Source of the DNA: Thalassospira xianhensis MCCC 1A02616
GTDB taxonomy: Bacteria > Pseudomonadota > Alphaproteobacteria > Rhodospirillales > Thalassospiraceae
Assembly: GCF_003326475.1 (NCBI RefSeq)
Contig: NZ_JPWA01000032.1
Span: forward strand, 1 to 56,117
Length of the DNA: 56,117 nt
Direction of reading: 5' to 3'
In this document: positions 49,815 to 56,117 of the stretch, in pieces
How the letters are laid out: every line of letters starts with the position of its first letter
Numbering within the stretch: the stretch's first letter is position 1
Program-made: the position numbers and the translations under genes
Notes under the pieces: model-generated
The model's database searches: none
What the model was told of the DNA's origin: nothing
Seen by the model: the letters and a program-made list of their open reading frames with translations, nothing else

Positions 49815-52800
49815 TTATTGGATCAATTTTGCCAGATACTCCACCGGATGCTGCGGCTTCGCCCCTTCAAAGCGTGCGACCTGACAGCGGCAGGAATAGC
49901 CGGTGACGAGCATGTTATCCAGGCCCGTCTGATCGACTTTCTTTTTCCAGCTTTGGTCATAAAGGGCGCGGGATGTTTCCTGATGGCGGGTTTCGTGGCC
50001 GTAAACGCCAGCCATGCCGCAACATCCGGTTTTCTCGGTCGCGAGTTTGATGCCGAAGGCCTCGAAAATCTTTTGCCATTTGACGCCGACATCGGGGATG
50101 GATGTTTTTTCCGTGCAATGCGGGAAGAGGGTTGCCGGGGCCGTAATCCCTGCATTCCCCTTGGTTGCGGGCAGGGTGAGGCGGCCTTCCGCGATCTCGG
50201 CGGCCAGCCATTCATGGAACAGATGCACGCGGTAATCCGGGCGATCCGTACCAAGGCGCTGGGCATATTCCTGCCGATAGGTCAGCGTCACGCTGGCCTC
50301 AATCCCGATCAGCGGCACGCCAGTTTTGGCCAGTCGGCCATAGACGATATCGTTTTGCTTTGCCTGATAGTCAAAGCGTTTGAGGAAACCCTTTACATGC
50401 AAGGCCTTGCCATTCGGGCGATAGGGCGGCACGAAAACGCGGTAGCCGAGCTTCTGCAGAAGATCAATATGGGCGGTGAAGACATCGATGTCATAGTGGC
50501 TGGTGAAGCAATCCTGCAAAATCACCACCGATTTGGCACGATCTATATCAGAAAGAGCTTCAAGATCGGCCAGCCTGAATTTGCCAATGCCGCGTTTGCG
50601 AAGGGCCGAACGCACGCTTTGGCGGCTGAGTTTCGGCAAATCGGTCAGGCCGATCAGGCTTTTGAAAATCCATGGCATCGGCGGGATGGATTGCAGGGCG
50701 TTGAAAAGCAAGGGGGCCTTTGCCATCAGGGGCGCGATGCTTTCAAGCTGTGCAATCACGTAATCCTTCACCGGCCGTTTGTAGCGGGTGTGATAGGCCT
50801 CCAGAAACCGTGATTTCATTTCCGGGATATCGACCTTGACCGGGCATTGCCCCGCACAGGCCTTGCAGGACAGGCAACCGGCCATCGCATCGTAAACATC
50901 GTGCGAGAAATCCCGCGCATTGATCACGGCAAGATCCTGATTGCGCGGATCGGTGCCGACCGAAAGCTGCCGGATCCATTCACGGACCAGTCCCGCCCGG
51001 CCCTTGGGCGAATGGACACGGTCGCGTGTGACCTTGTAGGACGGGCACATCGCATCCATCAGGTCCCAGTTAAAGCAGGCCCCGTTGCCGTTACACCGGG
51101 TTGCGTTGAGGTATTCATCACGCAGCCTGTCTTCGATCTGGCGGTCAAGCTGGCCACGCATCGGGGCTTCGTCAATTGCGGTGATCGGGGTGTTTTTCGA
51201 ATAGGGGGAGGCGATCTTGCCGGGGTTTAATTGTCCTTCCGGATCAAAGGCTTCCTTGATGCGCTTGAGCACATCATAAAGCTCCGGCCCGAAATAGGTT
51301 GGCGAATATTCGCCGCGGAAACCCTTGCCATGTTCGCCCCAGATCAGGCCGTTATATTTTTTGGTCAGGTCAACGACCTTGTCCGACACACGGCGCAGGC
51401 GCGCTTCATCCTGCTCGTCACACATATCAAGCAACGGGCGGACATGCAGACAGCCGACATCGACATGGCCAAACATGCCGTAATCAAGGCCTTCGGCATC
51501 GAGCAAAGTGCGGAATTCCGCGATAAAATCGGCAAGGTTTTCCGGCGGAACAGCGGTGTCTTCGACGAAGGGGGTCGCGCGGCGCTTGCCTTCAAGATTG
51601 CCAAGCAGCCCCACCGATTTCGCCCGGATTGACCAGATGGCGGCGATCTGCGTCGGATCGGTGGCCTGGACAAAGCCGATGGGGGCGTAATCGGCATTCG
51701 GATGGGCGTCAAGATGGGCACGAAGTTCGGCCTGTTTGGCGCTCACTTCCTCGGCGGTTTCGCCAACAAATTCAACGACATTGAAGCCGCGGGTCGGCAC
51801 GGCGCTATCCTCTGTCCCCAGCAATTTTCCCAGCAGGTGCCAGCTTTCATCCTGCTTTGCCAGTTCCATGACCTTGTCATCGATGCTTTCAATCGCGACC
51901 GGATCAAACTGCACGAGGGTGCCGACATGGCGAAGCGCGCTATCGAAGCTGTCATAACGCACCACCGTGACCGCCTTGTGCTTTGGCAGGGGAATGACAC
52001 GCAGCGTGATTTCCTTGACCATGCCAAGGCTGCCCTCGGCCCCGGCGATCAGGAAGCTTAAATTCATATCCCCTTGATCCGAAACGGCTTCCTTGAGGTT
52101 GTAGCCCGTAAGCCCGCGGTTCATTTCCGGGAAAATCGCGTTGATCTGACCCCGACGCGGCATGATTTCATCGTGGATTTTGCGATAAAGCCGACCGGTG
52201 CGGTCGTCACGCGCCATGATTTCGGCGGCATCAGAAGCACTCATCGCGTGGGTGCGGAAATCGGTGCCGTCGATCAGGACGGTGGTCATGTCATTGATAT
52301 AATGGCTTGTTTTGCCATAAATCCGCGATCCCTTGCCGGAGCTATCGGACCCGATCATGCCGCCAATGGTTGCCCGGCTGGCGGTGGAGACGGCGGGCGG
52401 GAAGAAGAAACCATGCGGTTTCAGCCATGCATTAAGCTGATCAAGAACCACGCCGGGCTCGACATGGACCAACCCCTTTTCGGCATCAAAACCCAGTATG
52501 TTATTGAGATGCTTGGATGTATCAAGGGTGATGGTGGTGTTGAGAGACTGGCCGTTGGTGCCCGTCCCGCCGCCGCGGGGCGTGATTTTGACCTCGCTAA
52601 ATTCCTCGCGCCCGGCAAGTTCCATCACAACGTTGATATCATTGCGGTTTTTTGGCTGCAGGACGGCGGTTGGCATTACCTGATAGACGCTGTTATCCGT
52701 CGCATTGATCAGGCGGGACGGGAAATCGGCATGGATTTCACCGGCAAATTTTCCTTCTTTTTCAAGGGTTTTGAGGAAACCAAGTGTCAGACTGTCAAGC

Positions 52801-52904
52801 GAGCGGTCCGGGGTCAGGACCGGCAGGCGATTGAAGCGCGAAAAGCTGCGGGGGGCGGGTGTCGGCTTGGCGGTCGGCTTGGCGATTGGGGCGGGCGCGG
52901 TCAT
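49815..52904 (-). CDS. ydiJ: FAD/Fe-S D-2-hydroxyacid dehydrogenase, YdiJ type
   Basis: 1029 aa, close to E. coli YdiJ (1018). FAD-binding type 4 domain (about 75-290; ITPRGGGTGTNGQSLN, GGMIGSDSSGKGSRIYGKTSHYI), FAD-oxidase C-terminal domain (about 290-570; FGHVDVGCLHVRP, GEHGKGFRGEY), Fe-S cysteines (ATRCNGNGACFNWDLMDAMCPS; CLSCKACAGQCPV) and a CCG domain (PHCTEKTSI, GCCGMAGVYGHE). YdiJ oxidises D-2-hydroxyglutarate; related substrates are possible. Single gene; the N-terminal Pro/Ala-rich 25 residues are unusual filler. Confidence 0.93.
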   Translation of the reverse strand: MTAPAPIAKPTAKPTPAPRSFSRFNRLPVLTPDRSLDSLTLGFLKTLEKEGKFAGEIHADFPSRLINATDNSVYQVMPTAVLQPKNRNDINVVMELAGREEFSEVKITPRGGGTGTNGQSLNTTITLDTSKHLNNILGFDAEKGLVHVEPGVVLDQLNAWLKPHGFFFPPAVSTASRATIGGMIGSDSSGKGSRIYGKTSHYINDMTTVLIDGTDFRTHAMSASDAAEIMARDDRTGRLYRKIHDEIMPRRGQINAIFPEMNRGLTGYNLKEAVSDQGDMNLSFLIAGAEGSLGMVKEITLRVIPLPKHKAVTVVRYDSFDSALRHVGTLVQFDPVAIESIDDKVMELAKQDESWHLLGKLLGTEDSAVPTRGFNVVEFVGETAEEVSAKQAELRAHLDAHPNADYAPIGFVQATDPTQIAAIWSIRAKSVGLLGNLEGKRRATPFVEDTAVPPENLADFIAEFRTLLDAEGLDYGMFGHVDVGCLHVRPLLDMCDEQDEARLRRVSDKVVDLTKKYNGLIWGEHGKGFRGEYSPTYFGPELYDVLKRIKEAFDPEGQLNPGKIASPYSKNTPITAIDEAPMRGQLDRQIEDRLRDEYLNATRCNGNGACFNWDLMDAMCPSYKVTRDRVHSPKGRAGLVREWIRQLSVGTDPRNQDLAVINARDFSHDVYDAMAGCLSCKACAGQCPVKVDIPEMKSRFLEAYHTRYKRPVKDYVIAQLESIAPLMAKAPLLFNALQSIPPMPWIFKSLIGLTDLPKLSRQSVRSALRKRGIGKFRLADLEALSDIDRAKSVVILQDCFTSHYDIDVFTAHIDLLQKLGYRVFVPPYRPNGKALHVKGFLKRFDYQAKQNDIVYGRLAKTGVPLIGIEASVTLTYRQEYAQRLGTDRPDYRVHLFHEWLAAEIAEGRLTLPATKGNAGITAPATLFPHCTEKTSIPDVGVKWQKIFEAFGIKLATEKTGCCGMAGVYGHETRHQETSRALYDQSWKKKVDQTGLDNMLVTGYSCRCQVARFEGAKPQHPVEYLAKLIQ

Positions 52905-53105
52905 GATGTCTCTCTGGGCTTTTTTGCGGCGCGGGCGGCGTTATTTTCCCCATTTGACAGGAGGTCGATTAAATAGACAAATTTAAAATTCCGAAGGATT
53001 ATTCATTTTTAGTGAATAATCCGATTTTTCAACCCGGTCGGCAACCGCATGCCGACCGTGCCGAGGGGGCAAAAAAGGGCTCCAGCGTCGGTTTTGTTAA
53101 AGTCG

Positions 53106-53248
53106 TATCATATGATTATAATGAATTTTGTATAAATTATACTATCGCTTTGGTGCGCAAATGGTTCCGATCCATCAGGAAAACGGCGGTGTTCATAGCT
53201 TTGAGGCACCGCCGTTGCCGGAAATTATAAAAATCTTATCATATGATT
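53106..53248. repeat. Two copies of a palindromic TATCATATGATT box
   Basis: The core ATCATATGAT is a perfect 10-bp palindrome, at 53107-53116 and 53238-53247, 131 bp apart in an AT-rich stretch upstream of ydiJ (which starts at 52904). Possible operator pair for a dimeric regulator. Confidence 0.5.
53182..53216. repeat. 10-bp perfect hairpin between the two palindromic boxes
   Basis: AACGGCGGTG / CACCGCCGTT with a 15-base loop, no T-tract. GC-rich against an AT-rich background; could be a transcription end or protein site. Confidence 0.5.
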
Positions 53249-53532
53249 TTTATTGATGCTGCCTGAGCCACATTTCCGCCCCTGATTCTGGCCTCGACCT
53301 GTCCCCGGCTTGGGTCCCGATTCAGGTCCCGAACCGGTCACGGCCTGACATTGCCACAAGACGAAATTGGATGCCTGTGGTGCGATGGCGACCGGGCCTG
53401 TGCCCGGAAGGGCGGGTGGGGTGAACCGGAACCGGGGCGGCGAAGCACCGACATGATCGCTTGTGTCAGCTATCGCGGCCGCTTCCTCGTTCCGCCCCTC
53501 CCGCATCGGCGGGAGTTCGTGGGGCGGGGGCT

Positions 53533-53604
53533 CCGGGGGCGATTTTGGTCGATGCGGCACAAAGGACTGGATTCCCGCCTGCGCGGGAATGACGGGGTGG
53601 TGGG
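53533..53604 (+). repeat. Extragenic repeat element, copy A
   Basis: About 72 bp including ACTGGATTCCCGCCTGCGCG and GGAATGACGGGGTGGTGGG, with core hairpin ATTCCCGC/GCGGGAAT. Near-identical to copy B at 55233-55303, same orientation. A widespread type of dispersed element in alphaproteobacteria. Confidence 0.75.
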
Positions 53605-53621
53605 ATTGACCGTGCCGTGCG

Positions 53622-55061
53622 TTACAGACGGAACCGGTTGCGCAGGCCAAGGCCGATCAGGAACAGGAAGATGAAACTGAGTACGCCTTGGGTGATCATG
53701 AGGGCGTCTACGTATGAGCTAGGATCAGTCGTGTCGTATAGGGCTTTTAGGGCACCTGTACGTAATTCGCGCGATTGCGGCAGGAAGGGGAGGCTGTTGC
53801 TGGCGGATAGCAGGGCGGCTTGCGCCCAATCCGCCCAGCCATCGGTTGCGAGCTTTGGTAGCTGCTTGGCTTTGTAGGCATACATGCTTAGGGCAAAGAT
53901 GACGCCAAGCCAGAAAGAAGGTCGCAATATGCTTTGGCCGTAATTGCTGAAAAAGCTAAACGCCATGTCGAGAACCGATCCAAACCACGAGGTTTCGATC
54001 CAGCGTTTTGCCCGGTTTTCATCGGCGGAAAAGCGCAGGGCGGCCTGATGGTCTTTGTTGGTTTCGGCGATTTCTTTGAGGCGGCGTAGTCTTGCGCCGT
54101 CTTGTGGGTCTTCTGCGACTTGTGAGAGTTTTATGGGCCAGCAGTGGTGTTTCCAAAGGCGACGCAGTTTGTTGAAATGCCTCAAGTTTATCCATTTCTT
54201 TCTGGCAAACTTGTATGCAAGTCGTGAAATAATGCCGGTTTCCGAAACCGCCTTTACTCGCAATTGATCGGTTCGACGACCGGGTTTTTGCCACCGACGC
54301 CGTAGCTTGACGGTTAACGCGCTGAGATCAACCTGATGAGAGTATCGGGTGGCGCGAAGGTCCGGGATGATGGACAGGGCGCCCTTGAGAGTTAGTGGGC
54401 CGTCGAAAGAGGCGCTGTGCAGGTTGAGCGATTTTAGCTTAATGGCAGAGGAGGGGAGGTCAAAAACAGCCCGCCCTTTGATTGATAGCCCTTCAGCAAT
54501 AATTTCGCCTGTACCAATGGCTTTAGGGGTAAAAAGCAAGTCTTTAATCTGTGCCTGACAGAAGTTTATTTGGCCTTTACCGAGAGTGACATCAGAGAAG
54601 TACACGTCGCCGTTGCCGCAATTGGCCCTGAAGAAATTCACATCGCCGTCGCCGAAAGTGGCTCCGCTAAAATATATTTTGAAGTTGCCGAAAGTGGCAA
54701 AGGACAAGTCTATGTCGCCGTCGCCAAAAGTGGCTCTAGAGAAGTTCAGGTCGCCGTTGCCGAAATTGATGTTCGACAAACCCAAGTTGCAATTACGAAA
54801 GGAGGCTTGGGTGAAGTCTATTTCACCGTGGCCGAAATTGGCGTAACTAAAGTTTACGTTAATGTTGTCAAAACGGTATTTTGCGAAGGATAGTACCGCC
54901 AACGGATCTCGTTCGAGTGAGAAATCAATAAGAAAAAAATTGATATCCGAACCCGGATGTCGATCAATCCAACTGTTCCACGCGTTTCGCCCTTTACGCC
55001 ATAGGTCTAGGGCCTCGTCGGCTACCAGCATTTCTATTTTTGGTATTGATTCTTCCGCCAT
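53622..55061 (-). CDS. 12-residue-repeat (pentapeptide-type) solenoid membrane protein
   Basis: 479 aa from ATG 55061. Residues 62-172 hold eight tandem 12-residue units with consensus FGDGDVNFSRAT (FGNGDLNFSRAT, FGDGDIDLSFAT, FGNFKIYFSGAT and so on), the beta-solenoid type that Pfam groups with pentapeptide repeats. The middle is basic and helical (RRRWQKPGRRTDQL, KEIAETNKDHQAALRFSADENRAKRW); two membrane helices follow (PSFWLGVIFALSMYAYKA about 390-407; ITQGVLSFIFLFLIGLGL about 455-472). Similar proteins pair repeats with a C-terminal membrane domain; the function is unknown. The frame is open to 55409 but that part encodes repeat element B (PVIPAHAGIQS), so I reject that start. Confidence 0.75.
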   Translation of the reverse strand: MAEESIPKIEMLVADEALDLWRKGRNAWNSWIDRHPGSDINFFLIDFSLERDPLAVLSFAKYRFDNINVNFSYANFGHGEIDFTQASFRNCNLGLSNINFGNGDLNFSRATFGDGDIDLSFATFGNFKIYFSGATFGDGDVNFFRANCGNGDVYFSDVTLGKGQINFCQAQIKDLLFTPKAIGTGEIIAEGLSIKGRAVFDLPSSAIKLKSLNLHSASFDGPLTLKGALSIIPDLRATRYSHQVDLSALTVKLRRRWQKPGRRTDQLRVKAVSETGIISRLAYKFARKKWINLRHFNKLRRLWKHHCWPIKLSQVAEDPQDGARLRRLKEIAETNKDHQAALRFSADENRAKRWIETSWFGSVLDMAFSFFSNYGQSILRPSFWLGVIFALSMYAYKAKQLPKLATDGWADWAQAALLSASNSLPFLPQSRELRTGALKALYDTTDPSSYVDALMITQGVLSFIFLFLIGLGLRNRFRL

Positions 55062-55463
55062 ATCCCTGATTTCATTCTCTGTTTCGCACAGGTGCAGTTG
55101 GGTATCAGAATGCCCTTTAAAGTAGCGTTTGGCGATATAAAACCGGTGGGGGCGGGAGAGGTTTGTGGTGGGGAGGCCTGCGTCCTGTCCGTCATTCCGG
55201 GCGAAGACCCGGAATCCATCGGGCGGCAGGTTCCGGGGCGATTTTTGCGGATGCAGCACCAAGGACTGGATTCCCGCGTGCGCGGGAATGACGGGGTGGT
55301 GGGGAGCGGTGCGGTATGCTGGGCCGGGCCGTCCTGTGGTGTTGTGCCGCGTGGTTTGGGGCGGTTTGTCGCGGCGGGGGCGGGGCCGGGTGCAGGAATA
55401 TCTGCACAACGCGTAATTTACCCGTTAGTGTTGCAGTCTGGTCAATCAGTTAGCGGATGAAAC
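55062..55463. other. Region between repeat protein and LysR gene
   Basis: 402 bp, mostly repeat DNA: copy B and GC-rich low-complexity sequence. The divergent promoters are not identified. In minus strand reading it gives the artefactual N-terminus of the repeat protein frame. Confidence 0.5.
55233..55303 (+). repeat. Extragenic repeat element, copy B
   Basis: About 71 bp nearly identical to copy A (53533-53604), same orientation, so the repeat protein gene is flanked by direct copies 1.7 kb apart. Just before it, ATTCCGGGCGAAGACCCGGAAT (55195-55216, positions approximate) is a further dispersed-type motif. Confidence 0.75.
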
Positions 55464-56117
55464 ATGCTGTCTTCCATCAGTTTGCGCCATATGCGGGTTT
55501 TTGTGGCGGTTGCCGATCATGGCACCTTTACCGCCGCGGCGGAGGTTCTGGGGCTGACGCCGTCGGGATTGACGGCGACGATCCGCCAGTTCGAGGATGT
55601 GGCGGGAACGCCGCTTTTTGATCGCACGACGCGACAGGTGACGTTAAGCGCGACGGGCGCACGGTTTTTGCCGACCGCCCGCCGGTTGATCAGCGAGTTT
55701 GAAGAGGCGCTTGGCGATCTTGATGCGCTGTCCAAGGGGATTGGCGGGACGATCCGCATTGCGGCTGCCCCCTCGGTCCTGACGCGCATTCTGCCCGGCG
55801 TGATCAGCCGGTTTGTCGATGAACATCCCGATGCACGGCTTCGCCTGGACGAGTTGAACGCGGGCGAGGTGCATGAGGCGGTGGCGCGCAACGAGGCGGA
55901 TTTTGGCATTGCCGGGGAATGGCATGCCCTGCCCGATATTGCGTTCAGTCCGCTGTTTTCCGACCGGTTCGGGGTGCTGTGCCGCCCGACCCATGCCTTT
56001 GCCAAGCGTAGTGCTATTGCGTGGTCGGAACTGGCCGATCAGGCGTTTGTCGGGCTGGGCCCGGAATCCGGCACGCGCGCGATGATGGCGGCACAGGGAA
56101 GCTTCGCCGGTGACGCG
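55464..56117 (+). CDS. LysR-family regulator, 3' end outside the window
   Basis: 218 codons from ATG 55464 with no stop before the window ends. Helix-turn-helix LRHMRVFVAVADHGTFTAAAEVLGLTPSGLTATIRQFEDVAGTPLFDR (about 7-54) is typical LysR; the start of the substrate-binding domain (GTIRIAAAPSVLTRILPGVISRFVDEHPDARLRLDE) follows. Probably about 300 aa when complete. It is divergent from the repeat protein gene; its target is unknown. Confidence 0.9.
   Translation, partial: MLSSISLRHMRVFVAVADHGTFTAAAEVLGLTPSGLTATIRQFEDVAGTPLFDRTTRQVTLSATGARFLPTARRLISEFEEALGDLDALSKGIGGTIRIAAAPSVLTRILPGVISRFVDEHPDARLRLDELNAGEVHEAVARNEADFGIAGEWHALPDIAFSPLFSDRFGVLCRPTHAFAKRSAIAWSELADQAFVGLGPESGTRAMMAAQGSFAGDA

Larger units (their letters stand above)
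52905..53621. other. Intergenic region YdiJ to repeat protein
   Basis: 717 bp. Contains two copies of the 12-mer TATCATATGATT (53106-53117 and 53237-53248), a hairpin AACGGCGGTG/CACCGCCGTT (53182-53191 with 53207-53216) and GC-rich filler 53270-53530 with local direct repeats, then copy A of a repeat element (53533-53604). A 72-codon frame at 53012-53230 crosses the hairpin and is not supported. Confidence 0.55.

Noticed and set aside
49818..50813. 331-codon plus-strand frame opposite ydiJ
   Set aside because: Antisense to conserved CCG and Fe-S regions; nothing recognisable.
53012..53230. 72-codon frame after ydiJ
   Set aside because: Crosses a 10-bp hairpin and AT-rich DNA, no ribosome binding site or family pattern.
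55062..55409. Upstream extension of the repeat-protein frame
   Set aside because: Encodes the dispersed repeat (PVIPAHAGIQS), a common artefact of this element being open in frame.

Overview
The window looks like chromosomal DNA of an alphaproteobacterium of the Rhodospirillales, most like Thalassospira. That is an inference from protein resemblance and from the conserved order cpoB-tilS-ftsH-folP...glmM-thiD; no database was searched. Base composition and codon use are even except for one AT-rich gene at 48772-49785. I see no rRNA, CRISPR array, phage, integrase or intact insertion sequence. The only repeats of note are two copies of a short hairpin element around 53.5 kb and 55.2 kb.

Layout. 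1-5.4 kb: envelope and housekeeping operon cpoB (5'-truncated), tilS, ftsH, folP, ended by a terminator. 5.5-10.3 kb: a response regulator tail-to-tail with two overlapping, related 7TM-type sensor kinases; the second kinase has lost key residues of its ATP-binding domain. This sensory block sits between folP and glmM, which are adjacent in many relatives. 10.5-13.7 kb: glmM, thiD, a DinB-like protein and a small membrane-anchored protein. 13.7-17.5 kb: an AEC carrier, a GmhB-like HAD phosphatase lacking most of its zinc ligands, and a TPR/GT41-like glycosyltransferase with altered sugar-nucleotide residues. 17.6-17.9 kb: structured intergenic DNA with an orphan minus-strand terminator. 18-23.5 kb: ilvD, a LysE exporter, alanine dehydrogenase with a divergent Lrp regulator, and a TetR regulator.

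23.5-31.8 kb is a polyamine and glutamate block: potFGHI (putrescine/spermidine ABC importer), a PuuA-like gamma-glutamylpolyamine synthetase and, divergently, dgcN-dgcA for D-glutamate use through N-acetyl-glutamate. 32-33.3 kb: a membrane diguanylate cyclase. The gap after it holds a well-formed small RNA gene (promoter, three hairpins, exposed CCTCCC) resembling AbcR/alpha-r15 RNAs. 34.1-36.5 kb: a GNAT acetyltransferase overlapping an N-formylglutamate amidohydrolase, two identical tRNA-Val(GAC) genes with promoter and terminator, and a SemiSWEET protein. 36.5-41.4 kb: a yhiI-rbbA-yhhJ type ABC efflux operon with 4-bp overlaps.

41.6-46.3 kb: an endonuclease/exonuclease/phosphatase-family protein, a REC-EAL c-di-GMP phosphodiesterase, a Dabb protein and a soluble double-PAS chemoreceptor. 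46.3-48.6 kb: dgdA (2,2-dialkylglycine decarboxylase) with divergent dgdR. 48.8-49.8 kb: an AT-rich orphan with a HEPN-like RNxxxH motif. 49.8-52.9 kb: a YdiJ-type FAD/Fe-S D-2-hydroxyacid dehydrogenase. 53.6-55.1 kb: a 12-residue-repeat membrane protein flanked by direct repeats. The window ends inside a LysR regulator. The best candidates for undescribed biology are the intact/degenerate kinase pair, the AbcR-like small RNA, the HEPN-like orphan and the repeat-flanked solenoid protein.
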